A stretch of 64,000 bases of DNA from NCBI GenBank assembly GCA_017626055.1, contig JAGAJM010000011.1, positions 1 to 64,000 of the forward strand, given 5' to 3'. This document shows positions 42,489 through 52,321 of this stretch, piece by piece; within the stretch, counting starts at the first letter, position 1; every line of letters starts with the position of its first letter. The position numbers and the translations under genes are program-made. The DNA is from a bacterium. Its GTDB lineage: Bacteria > Cyanobacteriota > Vampirovibrionia > Gastranaerophilales > Gastranaerophilaceae. Under the pieces are notes generated by a model. That model ran no database searches and had not been told where the DNA came from. It saw only the letters and a list, made by a program, of their open reading frames with translations.

Positions 42489-43612
42489 TATTTGAATACT
42501 CCCTTAACCTTTGACATAATTGATTTTTGAGGCTTTTTGCCTCCGTTTAATTCATACAATCTTTGGTATAAACGTTTTTCTTCTTCACTTAATTTTGTAG
42601 GAATTACAACTTTTATTATAACAATGTGATCCCCTCTTTGTGCAGGTTTTGTGATAACTGGAACACCAGCACCTTTGATTTTTACCAAATCTTCGTATTG
42701 ACTGCCTGCTGGTATTTGTACTTCTTGTTCTCCATCAAGTGTTTTGATTGCGATAGAATCCCCCATAACAGCTTGAGCTGGAGTTATTTCAAGTTCAGTA
42801 AATACATTTATGCCATCACGTTTGAAATATTCTGATGGTTCAACATGGATTACAACAAATAAATCCCCGTTTGGTCCGCCATTTATACCGCAGTCACCTT
42901 CACCAGATACTCTGATTTTTGACATATTATCAACACCAGCTGGGATTTTAATTTCGATTTTCTTTTCTCGATTTACCAAACCTTGTCCGTGGCATGTTTT
43001 ACAAGGTTTTTCGATTACTTGACCAGCACCTTTACAGTGAGGGCAAGTTGTAATTTGTGCAAAATTGCCAAGAGGAGTTCTTGTAACTGTTTTTACTTGA
43101 CCAGAACCTCCGCATTGAGGACAAGTCTTTTTAGATGAACCACGTTCTGCACCTGTGCCGTCGCAATCTTTACAGACTTCTAGGTGATCAAATCGGATTT
43201 CTTTATTAACCCCAAAAGCAGCGTCTTCAAAGTTTAATCTTAAATCGTATCGTAAGTCATCTCCACGTTGAGGTGCATTTGGGTCTGGCCTGCCACCAAA
43301 ACCGAACCCCCCAAAACCACCAAAGAAACTTTCAAAAATATCATTTAAATCGCCAAAACCGCCAGCGAATGGTCCACTTGTGTCAAAACCTGCGTTTTTC
43401 AAACCATCTTCGCCATATGTATCGTATGTAGCTCTTTTATTGTCATCAGATAAAGTTTCGTATGCCTTACCCAATTCTTTAAATTTTTCTTCAGCATCTG
43501 GGGCTTTATTAACGTCGGGGTGTAGTTCTCTGGCTTTCCTGCGGAAAGCGGATTTTATTTCATCTTTAGTTGCCTCTTTTGAGACCCCTAATATTTCATA
43601 ATAATCTGCCAT
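42488..43612 (-). CDS. dnaJ: Chaperone protein DnaJ
   Basis: A 374-residue type I Hsp40. The J-domain has HPD at residues 31-33, followed by a Gly/Phe-rich linker (about 75-110) and four zinc-binding CxxCxGxG repeats ([32 protein letters not shown]). C-terminal substrate-binding domains follow. It stimulates DnaK; no dnaK gene is visible in the window. It lies 40 bases downstream of grpE. Confidence 0.97.
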   Translation of the reverse strand: MADYYEILGVSKEATKDEIKSAFRRKARELHPDVNKAPDAEEKFKELGKAYETLSDDNKRATYDTYGEDGLKNAGFDTSGPFAGGFGDLNDIFESFFGGFGGFGFGGRPDPNAPQRGDDLRYDLRLNFEDAAFGVNKEIRFDHLEVCKDCDGTGAERGSSKKTCPQCGGSGQVKTVTRTPLGNFAQITTCPHCKGAGQVIEKPCKTCHGQGLVNREKKIEIKIPAGVDNMSKIRVSGEGDCGINGGPNGDLFVVIHVEPSEYFKRDGINVFTELEITPAQAVMGDSIAIKTLDGEQEVQIPAGSQYEDLVKIKGAGVPVITKPAQRGDHIVIIKVVIPTKLSEEEKRLYQRLYELNGGKKPQKSIMSKVKGVFK

Positions 43613-43652
43613 TTTTAATATACTTCCTTCTAATCCTCAAGTCTGGTAGCGA

Positions 43653-44216
43653 TTATCCTTCTGTCGCTACGTTTACAAGCGCAGGTCTTAAAACTTTATC
43701 CCCTAGCTTGTAGCCTTTTTGTAATTCTGTAATAATTGTGTTTTCTGGGTGTTCATTTGTTGGTGTTTGCATTACCGCTTCATGGAAGTTAGGGTCGAAT
43801 TCTTCACCAATTGCTTTGATTTCTTCTAAACCTAATTTGCCCAAAGTTTCACAAACTTGTTTATGAACCAGATTAAAACTTTCTTTTACTTTTTCGCAGT
43901 CTTCAACTTTTTCCAAAGCTTTTTGACCACGTTCAAAGTTATCAAGAACTTCTAATAGCCCTTTTAAAGTGGTTTCTGTCCCAAATCTGATAAGATTTTC
44001 GCGTTCTTGTTCTTGGCGTTTTCTGTAATTATCAAAATCTGCAGCAAGTCGAATATATTGTTGGTTTAATTTGTCATATTCTTCTTGAAGTTTGTCATTT
44101 TTATTTTCTTCAACAGAAGTCTCTTCAACTTCTTCTTTAATTTCCTCAGTGTTAGTATTTTCTTCGTTTACAACGACATCTTCGTTTTTAAACGGATTCG
44201 AGTTTTCTATTGTCAT
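43653..44216 (-). CDS. grpE: Nucleotide exchange factor GrpE
   Basis: A 187-residue DnaK exchange factor. An acidic N-terminus is followed by a long dimerisation helix (LNQQYIRLAADFDNYRKRQEQERENLI) and the beta-wing domain (GEEFDPNFHEAVMQ, GYKLGDKVLRPALVNVA). I set the start at ATG 44216 because GAAGGGAA lies 7-8 bases before; an upstream TTG at 44270 adds an unrelated hydrophobic stretch and has no ribosome site. No CIRCE element is visible upstream. Confidence 0.95.
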   Translation of the reverse strand: MTIENSNPFKNEDVVVNEENTNTEEIKEEVEETSVEENKNDKLQEEYDKLNQQYIRLAADFDNYRKRQEQERENLIRFGTETTLKGLLEVLDNFERGQKALEKVEDCEKVKESFNLVHKQVCETLGKLGLEEIKAIGEEFDPNFHEAVMQTPTNEHPENTIITELQKGYKLGDKVLRPALVNVATEG

Positions 44217-44270
44217 AAAACATTTCCCTTCACAACATAATATACTTATATTATAAAGTATCAAGCTCAA

Positions 44271-44412
44271 TTCTCAAGAGAAATTTATTATTTTTTAATG
44301 TTTGTAAAAATACACGAACCCCTCCGAAAAGATTTGGTAGAATGACGTGGTTTCTCCGCACTTTAAGGAAGGGCTCAAACTTGTTATTTTAGTCTGGAAC
44401 GACTATATCGGT
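44271..44412. other. Non-coding gap, GC-richer than surroundings
   Basis: About 140 bases between grpE and the Ycf45-like gene. A part from 44318 to 44400 (for example GAACCCCTCCG, GTGGTTTCTCCGCAC) is richer in G and C than typical gaps here. It could be an untranslated or small structured RNA. I see no recognised RNA family or clear terminator. Confidence 0.35.
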
Positions 44413-46026
44413 TTATCCTAATTTTTCTTTGAAGTCTTTACCGCCAACAATTCTTAAATGACGGCTTTCGCCTTCGCCGATAGATTTACTCTCAAGGTTG
44501 TGTTGTTCAACTAACTCGTGTTGAAGTTTTCTGATATGGGTACTTTGTGGTTTTAATTCAATATCTCCAGAACCTGCTAAGATTTTTTCAATTGCAGATT
44601 TTGCCTCATCAAGAGCTTTTTCTGTAATATCGTAGAATGTTTGTCTGTCATTTACTTCTGCAATATCAAGAGCGTCTTTGATAACTTTTTGGATTTGTGC
44701 CATTGAATTTGTTTTTACATAGAAGATTTGCAATCTGTTTTCTTCTGCTGTACTTAGAACCTTCGCACCGCCCTTGATGAAGTTTTTGTGTGCAATCACA
44801 ATATCAGCATCATCAAGGTTTCTAGTAATTTCAGCGTTCAAGTCAAGTCTTTCTATGACTTTTTCTGCGATACTTCTAGATACGGCATAAAGATAGATTT
44901 TTTTGAATTTTTTAACTTCCTCAACATATTTTTGTCTTGAGAAGCTAAATTTTAAACTTTCTGGATGTTCAATTTTTTCATCCAAAGCGTTAATTTTGTC
45001 GATTACTGTTGGAGTTTTTTCTTGAGCAACATCTTCTGAGAAGTTGTAAGTTTTATCAACTTTTCTAAGTTCTGGTCTAATTGGCCAACCTCTTAAGATG
45101 TAGTCAACTGCTTCTGAAGCGTTTTTATATACCGCTAAAGTATTGCGGTCAATGATTTCGATTACGATATCGAAAGTCGGCTGTTTCTCACGTTCAAGAA
45201 CAGTTTTTTGTGAAGAACGGCGTTTTGCCTCATCATCACCCAAAGTAACGGATTGAATACCGCCGACTAAATCTGATAATGTTGGGTTTTTAATCAAACT
45301 TTCTAAACTATTACCATGTGCAGTTGCGATAAGCATAACCCCACGTTCTGCAATTGTTCTTGCTGCTTGTGCTTCGGCTTCTGTACCAATTTCGTCAACA
45401 ACAATAACTTCTGGAGTGTGGTTTTCAACAGCTTCAATCATAATATCTTTTTGATATTCTGGTTGTCTAACCTGCATTCTTCTGGCATGTCCAACTGCTG
45501 GGTGCGGAGTATCACCATCACCTGCAATTTCGTTTGATGTATCAACAATTACAACTCGTTTGCCTAATTCGTCTGCAACAAGTCGTGAAATTTCTCTAAG
45601 TTTTGTAGTTTTACCTACCCCTGGACGACCAAGGAATAGGATACTTTTATTTTGAAGGCAGATGTCCTTAATACAAGAAATGGTCCCCGTGATGACTCTA
45701 CCAATTCTACACGTAAGACCTACTACCCTGCCCTGTCTATTTCTGATTGCACTAATTCTATGTAACGTTCCTGGAATACCTGATCTATTATCTGAAGTAA
45801 ACTCTTGAACTCTAGAAGTAATATACTCGATATCTTCATAAGTTATGTCGGTGTTACCAAGATATTCAATCTTTCCGTCTGAATGTCTTATCTCGGGAGG
45901 ACGCCCAATGTCAAGAACAATTTCTATAACATCGTCCATAACGTGGTAGTCGATATACTCTCGAATCCTGTCGGGCAGAATTTCAACTAATTTTTCTAAA
46001 TCATTTTGAAGTTGTATATTGCTCAT
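44413..46026 (-). CDS. R3H-domain AAA-type ATPase (Ycf45-like)
   Basis: A 537-residue protein resembling the cyanobacterial/plastid Ycf45 group and SpoIIIAA. Residues 30-125 are an N-terminal domain (IRNRQGRVVGLTCRIGR). The ATPase has Walker A GRPGVGKTT (133-141) and Walker B VIVVDEIG (207-214), with TAHGNSLESLIKNP as a sensor region. The C-terminus contains an R3H single-strand nucleic-acid-binding motif (RKLQH, about residue 500). The role is poorly known; nucleic-acid or secretion-related functions have been suggested. Its presence is a lineage marker for Cyanobacteria and relatives. AAGGCAG precedes the ATG. Confidence 0.9.
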   Translation of the reverse strand: MSNIQLQNDLEKLVEILPDRIREYIDYHVMDDVIEIVLDIGRPPEIRHSDGKIEYLGNTDITYEDIEYITSRVQEFTSDNRSGIPGTLHRISAIRNRQGRVVGLTCRIGRVITGTISCIKDICLQNKSILFLGRPGVGKTTKLREISRLVADELGKRVVIVDTSNEIAGDGDTPHPAVGHARRMQVRQPEYQKDIMIEAVENHTPEVIVVDEIGTEAEAQAARTIAERGVMLIATAHGNSLESLIKNPTLSDLVGGIQSVTLGDDEAKRRSSQKTVLEREKQPTFDIVIEIIDRNTLAVYKNASEAVDYILRGWPIRPELRKVDKTYNFSEDVAQEKTPTVIDKINALDEKIEHPESLKFSFSRQKYVEEVKKFKKIYLYAVSRSIAEKVIERLDLNAEITRNLDDADIVIAHKNFIKGGAKVLSTAEENRLQIFYVKTNSMAQIQKVIKDALDIAEVNDRQTFYDITEKALDEAKSAIEKILAGSGDIELKPQSTHIRKLQHELVEQHNLESKSIGEGESRHLRIVGGKDFKEKLG

Positions 46027-46449
46027 ATATTCGCTGCCTTTCTATTTTGATTATAACAAAATATCCGTCGGCTATTAACTGCGATTTATAGTTTTAGGGA
46101 CTTCTACTTTTATTATAAATCATGTGTCGGCAATTTTCACATGCAACTTTACTAAAAATGTAGTAATTTTAACAAAACTTTACATTTTAAAATAGGTTCA
46201 AAACGTGTAAAATCAACACTTTTCATTTTAAAAAATGCAAAAAAAATAAATCGCTCAATCGAAAGATTGAACTTTCAAAATCCTCTTTACAATCTGAAAT
46301 ACAACTCAAATTTTCTATTAAAATTTGTTTACAAAAGGGTAAATAAGAGAATAAGTGAACAGGTTCTTTATGGCTATTTTTTAAATTTTTTCTTGTTTGT
46401 AGTAAGATGTTTTGTGTGAATACTGTTACAAAAGGAAAGGAACAATTAA
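46027..46449. other. Long AT-rich intergenic region upstream of pfp
   Basis: There are 423 bases without a credible gene between two divergent genes. It holds a small hairpin TCAATC-GAAA-GATTGA (46255-46270) with a GNRA loop and several poly-A/T tracts. A possible -35 TTGTTT is at 46393. It probably contains the divergent promoters and a leader for pfp, but I cannot define a consensus -10. A 91-codon open frame on the minus strand here is not convincing. Confidence 0.4.
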
Positions 46450-48132
46450 ATGACAAAACTTTCACCATTACAAATTGAAAGATTACAGTACCAACCAAAA
46501 CTTCCTTCTAGCTTACAAAGCGGTGTTAATTCATTGGAATTGGTTGAAGGATCTGCAACTCAATCAGTTAGAGATCAAGAACAAATCAAGGCTTTATTTG
46601 CAAATACTTATGGCAAACCAACTGTAACATTTAAGTCAACATCTTCTTCAGGTTCTTCTGAAATTAAAAATGTTGGTGTAATTTTATCAGGTGGTCAAGC
46701 TCCTGGCGGTCACAACGTTATCGCTGGTTTATATGATGCATTGAAAAATGCTAATCCATCTAACAAATTATATGGTTTCTTAGGTGGCCCATCTGGTATT
46801 ATCGATGGTAAATATGTAGAATTCACTGATTCATTCATTGACGATTACAGAAATACAGGTGGTTTCGATATTATTGGTTCTGGCAGAACTAAATTAGAAA
46901 CAGAAGAACAATTCCAAAAATCATTGGAAGTTTGTAAAAAATTAAACATCTCTGCTGTTATTATTATTGGTGGTGATGATTCAAATACTAACGCTGCATT
47001 GTTAGCTGAATGGTTTGTTAAAAATAATACAGGTATTCAAGTTATCGGTTGTCCAAAAACTATTGATGGCGACTTGAAAAATGAACAAATCGAAATTTCT
47101 TTCGGTTTTGATACTGCTACAAAAACTTATGCAGAACTTATTGGTAACATCCAAAGAGATGCTAACTCAGCTAAAAAATACTGGCACTTTATCAAAATTA
47201 TGGGTAGAAGTGCTTCTCACGTAGCTTTAGAAGCTGCATTACAAACTCAACCAAACATCACTTTAATCTCTGAAGAAGTTGAAGCTAAGAAAATGTCTTT
47301 ATCTTCTATTATTGATTATATGGCTGATATTATTGTTAAACGTGCAAATGCTGGTAAAAATTTCGGTATTGCCGTAATTCCTGAAGGTTTAATCGAATTT
47401 ATTCCAGAAATGGGTTCAATGATTTCTAACTTGAACGATATTATGGCTACTTTAGAAACTGACCCAAGTTTTGTTAATGCAACAACAATCAGAGAAAAAT
47501 TTGATATCGTTGAAAACAGATTAGATTCAGCAAATGCTGCCGTTTACTCTTCACTTCCAGCATTGATTAAAGAACAATTACTTGCTGATCGTGACCCACA
47601 CGGCAACGTTCAAGTTTCAAAAATTGAAACTGAAAAATTGTTAATTGAAATGATTTCAACAAGACTTGATGAATTAAAATCTCAAGGTGATTTCATTGGT
47701 AAATTCTCAGCACAATCACACTTCTTCGGTTATGAAGGACGTTGTGCATTCCCATCAAACTTTGATGCAGATTACTGTTATTCACTAGGTTACAACGCAT
47801 TTGCTTTGATTAACTTTGGTTTAACAGGTTATTTATCATCAGTTAGAAACTTAACTGCTCCAGCTTCTGAATGGATTGCTGGCGGTGTTCCTCTTACAAT
47901 GATGATGAATATGGAAAAACGTCACGGCGAAATGAAACCAGTTATCCAAAAAGCTCTAGTTAGACTTGATGGACCTGTATTCAAACAATTAGCTGACAAC
48001 AGAGAAGACTGGGCATTAAATGACAGATATTTATTCCCTGGTGCTATCCAATACTTTGGACCAAGCTCTGTTTGTGACATCACAACAGTTACATTACAAT
48101 TAGAAAGAGCTAAAGAATTAGCTTCAGTTTAA
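46450..48132 (+). CDS. pfp: PPi-dependent 6-phosphofructokinase
   Basis: A 560-residue long-form phosphofructokinase. The nucleotide/PPi loop is [25 protein letters not shown] at 174-182 has Asp where ATP enzymes have Gly, diagnostic of PPi use. PKTIDGD (202-208) holds the catalytic Asp, and [13 protein letters not shown] binds fructose-6-phosphate. It interconverts fructose-6-P and fructose-1,6-bisP reversibly, saving ATP in fermentation. AAAGGA lies upstream. The gene is single, ending in a terminator. Confidence 0.95.
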   Translation: MTKLSPLQIERLQYQPKLPSSLQSGVNSLELVEGSATQSVRDQEQIKALFANTYGKPTVTFKSTSSSGSSEIKNVGVILSGGQAPGGHNVIAGLYDALKNANPSNKLYGFLGGPSGIIDGKYVEFTDSFIDDYRNTGGFDIIGSGRTKLETEEQFQKSLEVCKKLNISAVIIIGGDDSNTNAALLAEWFVKNNTGIQVIGCPKTIDGDLKNEQIEISFGFDTATKTYAELIGNIQRDANSAKKYWHFIKIMGRSASHVALEAALQTQPNITLISEEVEAKKMSLSSIIDYMADIIVKRANAGKNFGIAVIPEGLIEFIPEMGSMISNLNDIMATLETDPSFVNATTIREKFDIVENRLDSANAAVYSSLPALIKEQLLADRDPHGNVQVSKIETEKLLIEMISTRLDELKSQGDFIGKFSAQSHFFGYEGRCAFPSNFDADYCYSLGYNAFALINFGLTGYLSSVRNLTAPASEWIAGGVPLTMMMNMEKRHGEMKPVIQKALVRLDGPVFKQLADNREDWALNDRYLFPGAIQYFGPSSVCDITTVTLQLERAKELASV

Positions 48133-48155
48133 TCTGTAATTTCTGAATAATTGAA

Positions 48156-48187
48156 AAGGGTTGCGGGTTTATCTGCAACTCTTTTTT
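48156..48187 (+). terminator. pfp terminator
   Basis: The 9-bp stem AAGGGTTGC/GCAACTCTT (one wobble) is followed by T-rich sequence. The rsmI start codon is only 17 bases further on. Confidence 0.75.
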
Positions 48188-48204
48188 CATGTTAAAATGG
48201 TCTT

Positions 48205-49017
48205 ATGAAAGAATTCGATTTTTACATAGTTCCAACACCTATTGGAAACTTAGGTGATATTACTTTAAGAGCAATTGAAGTTTTAAAATCAGTCGATTTG
48301 ATTGCTTGCGAGGATAGCCGTGTTACCCAAAAATTGTTGAACCATTTTGATATCAGAACAAAATGTGTTTCTTATCATAAGTACAATGAAAAAGAGCGTG
48401 TAAATCAAATTATTGAAACTTTAAAAAGTGGGAAAAAAATGGCTCTTGTATCAGATGCAGGAACTCCGCTTATTTGTGATCCAGGTTCAGTTATAGTGAA
48501 AGAATTGAGAGATAATGGTTTTTCTGTAACTGCGCTTCCAGGGGCTAATGCTATTGCAACATTTTTATCTCAAGTTTCTCGTGAGGACGAAACTTACACT
48601 TTTATCGGATTTTTACCAAAAACTCAAGCGAAAATTGAAGAAGTAGCACTTCAATACAAATTTAGTGATTTTGTTTTTTATGAATCTCCAAATAGAATTA
48701 TTCAAACTTTAGAAATTATCAAAAATGTTCGACCAGAATGTAAGGTTGCATTTGGTAGAGAATTAACAAAAGTTTTTGAAGAAGTTGTAGTTGATAAAAT
48801 TGATAATGTAATTGAACATCTGAAAACAAATGTTGCAAAGGGTGAATTTGTTTGTTTGATATATAGAGATGGTGAAGTTTCTGATTTAACTCAAATGGAA
48901 GATAAGGTAAAACTATTACAAGACAAGGGTTTTGGGGCAAAAGATATTTCGGTAATTTTATCAGAATTATATGGCGTGAATAAAAATAAAATTTATAAAA
49001 TTGTAGTTGGTAAATAG
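48205..49017 (+). CDS. rsmI: 16S rRNA C1402 2'-O-methyltransferase RsmI
   Basis: A 270-residue tetrapyrrole-methylase-fold enzyme. Motifs are YIVPTPIGNLGDITLRAIEVL, ACEDSRVTQKLLNHF, VSDAGTPLICDPG and FGRELTKVFEE. It 2'-O-methylates C1402 of 16S rRNA. There is no ribosome site; an extended -10 (TGTTAAAAT, 48190-48198) lies 6 bases before the ATG, suggesting a leaderless message. Confidence 0.93.
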   Translation: MKEFDFYIVPTPIGNLGDITLRAIEVLKSVDLIACEDSRVTQKLLNHFDIRTKCVSYHKYNEKERVNQIIETLKSGKKMALVSDAGTPLICDPGSVIVKELRDNGFSVTALPGANAIATFLSQVSREDETYTFIGFLPKTQAKIEEVALQYKFSDFVFYESPNRIIQTLEIIKNVRPECKVAFGRELTKVFEEVVVDKIDNVIEHLKTNVAKGEFVCLIYRDGEVSDLTQMEDKVKLLQDKGFGAKDISVILSELYGVNKNKIYKIVVGK

Positions 49018-49028
49018 ATGTAAATATT

Positions 49029-49058
49029 TTGTACATTTTTTATAATTTATGCTACAAT
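49029..49058 (+). promoter_or_regulatory. Promoter of the bamA operon
   Basis: TTGTAC (49029-49034), an 18-bp spacer and TACAAT (49053-49058) with an extended TG at 49050. Confidence 0.55.
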
Positions 49059-49100
49059 TCTTATTGAACAAAGAGTGAGAGTTTGTAAGGAAGTATATTC

Positions 49101-51071
49101 TTGAAATTTCATAAAATTACTAAACAATTATTGTTAGCAGTAATCTTGGTTATGATGACACAGACAAATGTTGTCGCTATGGATGATGTATGGGGCGGAA
49201 TGGGTCTTTCAGAAGAGGCTGTTCAGGATGTTCCACGTCCTAGTGATATGTTTAAAAGCCAAGATGGTTCTGCTACTTCTCAAACTCAAACAAGTTCAGA
49301 AACCCCAGTAGATAAAGAATTAAGACTTATTAAAGATATTGAAATTTATGGTCTAAATTCTGTTGCAGAACACGAAATCAGAGAAAAAATCCAAATGAAG
49401 CAAGGTGGAACTTATTCTCGTGATTTGTTACAAACAGATTTAAAAACTATCTATCAAATGGGTTATTTTACAGAAAAAATGAAAGCTATTCCGTCTAAAA
49501 ATGAAGATGGTTCAGTTACTGTAAAAATTGTTGTTGAAGAAAATATCCCAGTTAAAGATTTTACTATTGAGGGTAATACAGTTATTCCTATTGAAGATAT
49601 TTTAGCAACCTTAAATGATATGAAAGGTAAGCCTCAAAATATCGCTCAATTAAATATTGCAATTTCTCAAATTCAAGAATTATATACTTCAAAAGGTTAC
49701 ATTTTAGCTCGAATTGATTCAGTTACAGATGATCCAGATGGTACTATCAATATTAGTATCAAAGAAGGTGTTATCGACAAAATTATGATTGAAGGTAATG
49801 AAAAAACCAAAGATTATGTTGTTGCTCGTAACATTTTGACTGAACCAGGAATGATTTATAATGAAAATCTTATCAAAGAAGATTTGGTTAGATTGTATGC
49901 AACTCAAGCGTTCAAAGATGTAACTCGTGAAATTGAACCAAGTGAAGAAATTCCAGATGCATACGATATCACAATCAAAATCCAAGAACAAAGAACTGCT
50001 AGTATCTCTGTTGGTGGTGGTGTTGATACAGTTACTGGTTTGTTTGGTTCTATGGGTATTACTGAAACTAACTTCCGTGGCAGAGCTGAAAGAATTTCTT
50101 TAACAGGTTTGGTTGGTACTGGGGTTATGTTGAATGACTCATCAGTTAAAGACCATATGAATATTCAAGCTGAATTGAGTTATTTTAAACCATATTTTTA
50201 TAATGCAGATACTTCTTTAAATAACAGAATCTTCTTTAGAGATTTTGGTTCATACCAAATTCCACTTGCTATTGAAAGAAGAATTGGTGCAGAAATGACA
50301 GTTGCACACAGACTCAAAAAGAATAGACATGCAACAGCATCTTTCAGTTTAGGTCTTGAAAATATTGATGTTCGTGAAGGCGATTTCAATGGTATTTCAA
50401 GAATGTATCAACGATACAATATTCCAATTGCAGAACGTGCTAAACAGTTAGAGGGCGGATTATTCTTATCTTTAAGTCCTGCATTGATTTACGATACAAG
50501 AGATTCTGCGACTGTAACAAGACATGGTACAATGGCTAGTATCAGATTTGATGAAAACTTTGGCTTAGATGGATTTGATAAAACAAACGGAAAACTTACA
50601 GGTATGATTAAACAATATATTCCTGTTGGTAAAAAGTCATCTTTATCATTCACAGCTAAAGGGGGTGGAGCTATCCATGGCGATATTCCAGAAGTTATGG
50701 CATATCGTGTAGGGGGTCCATATACTGTTAGAGGTTTCAAAATGAGTGGTGTTGGTACTGGTGATGCTTTTATCATGGGTTCTGCTGAATTTGCAACACC
50801 AATTCCATTTATGGATAGAACAAGAATTTCATTCTTACATAACATTAGATTCACAGTTTGGGCTGATGCAGGTAAAGTATTCGATGGCACAGTTTCAAAC
50901 AAAATTTACGACAGACCTGAATATGCGGTATCTGCCGGTGTTGGTTTGAAAGTATTTATCCCAGGTATGGGTCCTTTATCAATCGACTATGGTATTCCGC
51001 TTACAAATGCGGGTAGAAATGGCTCAGACCATGGTTACTTCACATTCGGTGTAGGTGATTTATTATACTAA
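49101..51071 (+). CDS. bamA: Omp85/BamA-type outer-membrane assembly protein
   Basis: A 656-residue protein with a signal peptide (about 1-26). Three POTRA domains follow (about 75-150, 152-230, 232-310; for example IKDIEIYGLNSVAEHEI and VIDKIMIEGNEKTKDYVV), then a 16-strand barrel with the lid-lock VRGF motif (GGPYTVRGFKMSG). Proteobacterial BamA has five POTRA domains and cyanobacterial Omp85 three, so this supports a cyanobacterial-type envelope. It inserts beta-barrel proteins into the outer membrane. The start is TTG with AAGG about 10 bases upstream; no ATG would keep the full signal peptide. Confidence 0.93.
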   Translation: MKFHKITKQLLLAVILVMMTQTNVVAMDDVWGGMGLSEEAVQDVPRPSDMFKSQDGSATSQTQTSSETPVDKELRLIKDIEIYGLNSVAEHEIREKIQMKQGGTYSRDLLQTDLKTIYQMGYFTEKMKAIPSKNEDGSVTVKIVVEENIPVKDFTIEGNTVIPIEDILATLNDMKGKPQNIAQLNIAISQIQELYTSKGYILARIDSVTDDPDGTINISIKEGVIDKIMIEGNEKTKDYVVARNILTEPGMIYNENLIKEDLVRLYATQAFKDVTREIEPSEEIPDAYDITIKIQEQRTASISVGGGVDTVTGLFGSMGITETNFRGRAERISLTGLVGTGVMLNDSSVKDHMNIQAELSYFKPYFYNADTSLNNRIFFRDFGSYQIPLAIERRIGAEMTVAHRLKKNRHATASFSLGLENIDVREGDFNGISRMYQRYNIPIAERAKQLEGGLFLSLSPALIYDTRDSATVTRHGTMASIRFDENFGLDGFDKTNGKLTGMIKQYIPVGKKSSLSFTAKGGGAIHGDIPEVMAYRVGGPYTVRGFKMSGVGTGDAFIMGSAEFATPIPFMDRTRISFLHNIRFTVWADAGKVFDGTVSNKIYDRPEYAVSAGVGLKVFIPGMGPLSIDYGIPLTNAGRNGSDHGYFTFGVGDLLY

Positions 51072-51093
51072 AATTTAATATAGGAGGTTTTTT

Positions 51094-51546
51094 ATGAAAA
51101 ACTTAAAAATGATGGCTTTACTTATGGCTGCTGGCTTTGTATTCTCTACTGGATTATCTGCTAGTGCTGAAGTTGGATATATTGATTATCAAAAAGTTTT
51201 GACAAGTTATCCTGCTGCTCAACAAGCTGCAAAAGAAATTGATGCAAAAGGGCTTGAATTACAACAATATATGATTGACAAAGAAAAACAATACAAAGCG
51301 TTAGATACACCTTTGAAAAAACAAAACTTTGAAGCTCAAACTAGACAAGAATTGATTGCTAAAGAAGATGCGTTGATTAAATTAAGACAAACAAAAGAAT
51401 CTCAAATTCTTACTCAAGTTCAAACTGCAGCAAAATCTGTTATGGTTACTCAAAAACTTGATGCAGTTTTATCTAATCAAGTAATCTTTGTTGGTGGTGT
51501 TGATATCACTGATGCAGTTATTCAAAAATTGAAAGAAACAAAATAG
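51094..51546 (+). CDS. skp: Periplasmic chaperone Skp/OmpH
   Basis: A 150-residue protein. After the signal peptide (to SASA, about residue 25) it has VGYIDYQKVLTSYPAAQQAA, then two helical tentacles and a C-terminal strand (VIFVGGVDITDAVIQKL). It holds unfolded outer-membrane proteins on the way to BamA. AGGAGG lies upstream. The bamA-skp order is widespread. Confidence 0.92.
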   Translation: MKNLKMMALLMAAGFVFSTGLSASAEVGYIDYQKVLTSYPAAQQAAKEIDAKGLELQQYMIDKEKQYKALDTPLKKQNFEAQTRQELIAKEDALIKLRQTKESQILTQVQTAAKSVMVTQKLDAVLSNQVIFVGGVDITDAVIQKLKETK

Positions 51547-51555
51547 GTTTGGCTT

Positions 51556-52317
51556 ATGAAAAACTATTCTGATGATGGCAGACAATATCATGTTGGATTA
51601 AAAGAAGGTGACATTGGAAAATATGTTATTCTTCCTGGTGACCCAAAACGTTGTGAAAAAATTGCACAGTATTTTGAAAATCCAGTTTTAGTGGCAGACA
51701 GACGTGAATATGTTACTTATACAGGTTATGTTGATGGTGAAAAAGTTAGTGTAACTTCTACTGGGATTGGTGGACCATCAGCGGCAATTGCGATGGAAGA
51801 ACTTGTAAAATGTGGTGCAGAAGTATTTATTCGTGTTGGTACATGTGGCGGTATGCAACTTGATATTAAAGGTGGTGATTTAGTTATCGCAACTGGAGCT
51901 ATTCGTGCTGAAGGTACAAGTAAAGAATACGCACCGATTGAGTTTCCTGCGGTTGCTGATTTTAGAATAGTTAATGCTTTAGTTGATGCGGCTGAAAATT
52001 TAGGCTATACACATCATACGGGCGTTGTTCAGTGTAAGGATTCTTTCTATGGTCAACATAGTCCAGAAACTAAGCCTGTTAGTTATGAATTGCAAAACAA
52101 ATGGGAAGCGTGGAAACGTTTAGGATGTTTGGCTTCTGAAATGGAATCTGCGGCATTATTTGTCGTTGCAAGTTACTTAAATGTAAAAGTAGGTTCAATT
52201 TTCTTGACTGTTGCGAACCAAGAAAGAGAAAAGTTAAGTCTTGAAAATCCTGTGGTTCACGATACTGAAAGAGCTATCAAAACTGCAATTGAAGCAATTA
52301 AAATTTTAAAAGGATAA
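51556..52317 (+). CDS. udp: Uridine phosphorylase
   Basis: A 253-residue nucleoside phosphorylase of the NP-I family, the same length as E. coli Udp. [17 protein letters not shown] binds phosphate, with [26 protein letters not shown] and RVGTCGGMQ, and [12 protein letters not shown] supplies ribose-binding Glu-Met-Glu. It releases uracil and ribose-1-phosphate for salvage. It follows skp by 9 bases and precedes the FlhA-like gene by 4. Confidence 0.9.
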   Translation: MKNYSDDGRQYHVGLKEGDIGKYVILPGDPKRCEKIAQYFENPVLVADRREYVTYTGYVDGEKVSVTSTGIGGPSAAIAMEELVKCGAEVFIRVGTCGGMQLDIKGGDLVIATGAIRAEGTSKEYAPIEFPAVADFRIVNALVDAAENLGYTHHTGVVQCKDSFYGQHSPETKPVSYELQNKWEAWKRLGCLASEMESAALFVVASYLNVKVGSIFLTVANQEREKLSLENPVVHDTERAIKTAIEAIKILKG

Positions 52318-52321
52318 GATT

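Noticed and set aside
43613-44412. HrcA/CIRCE control of grpE-dnaJ
   Set aside because: No TTAGCACTC-N9-GAGTGCTAA-like inverted repeat was found upstream of grpE.
46223-46498. 91-codon minus-strand frame upstream of pfp
   Set aside because: Phe/Leu/Ser-rich, overlaps the pfp start, and has no ribosome site.
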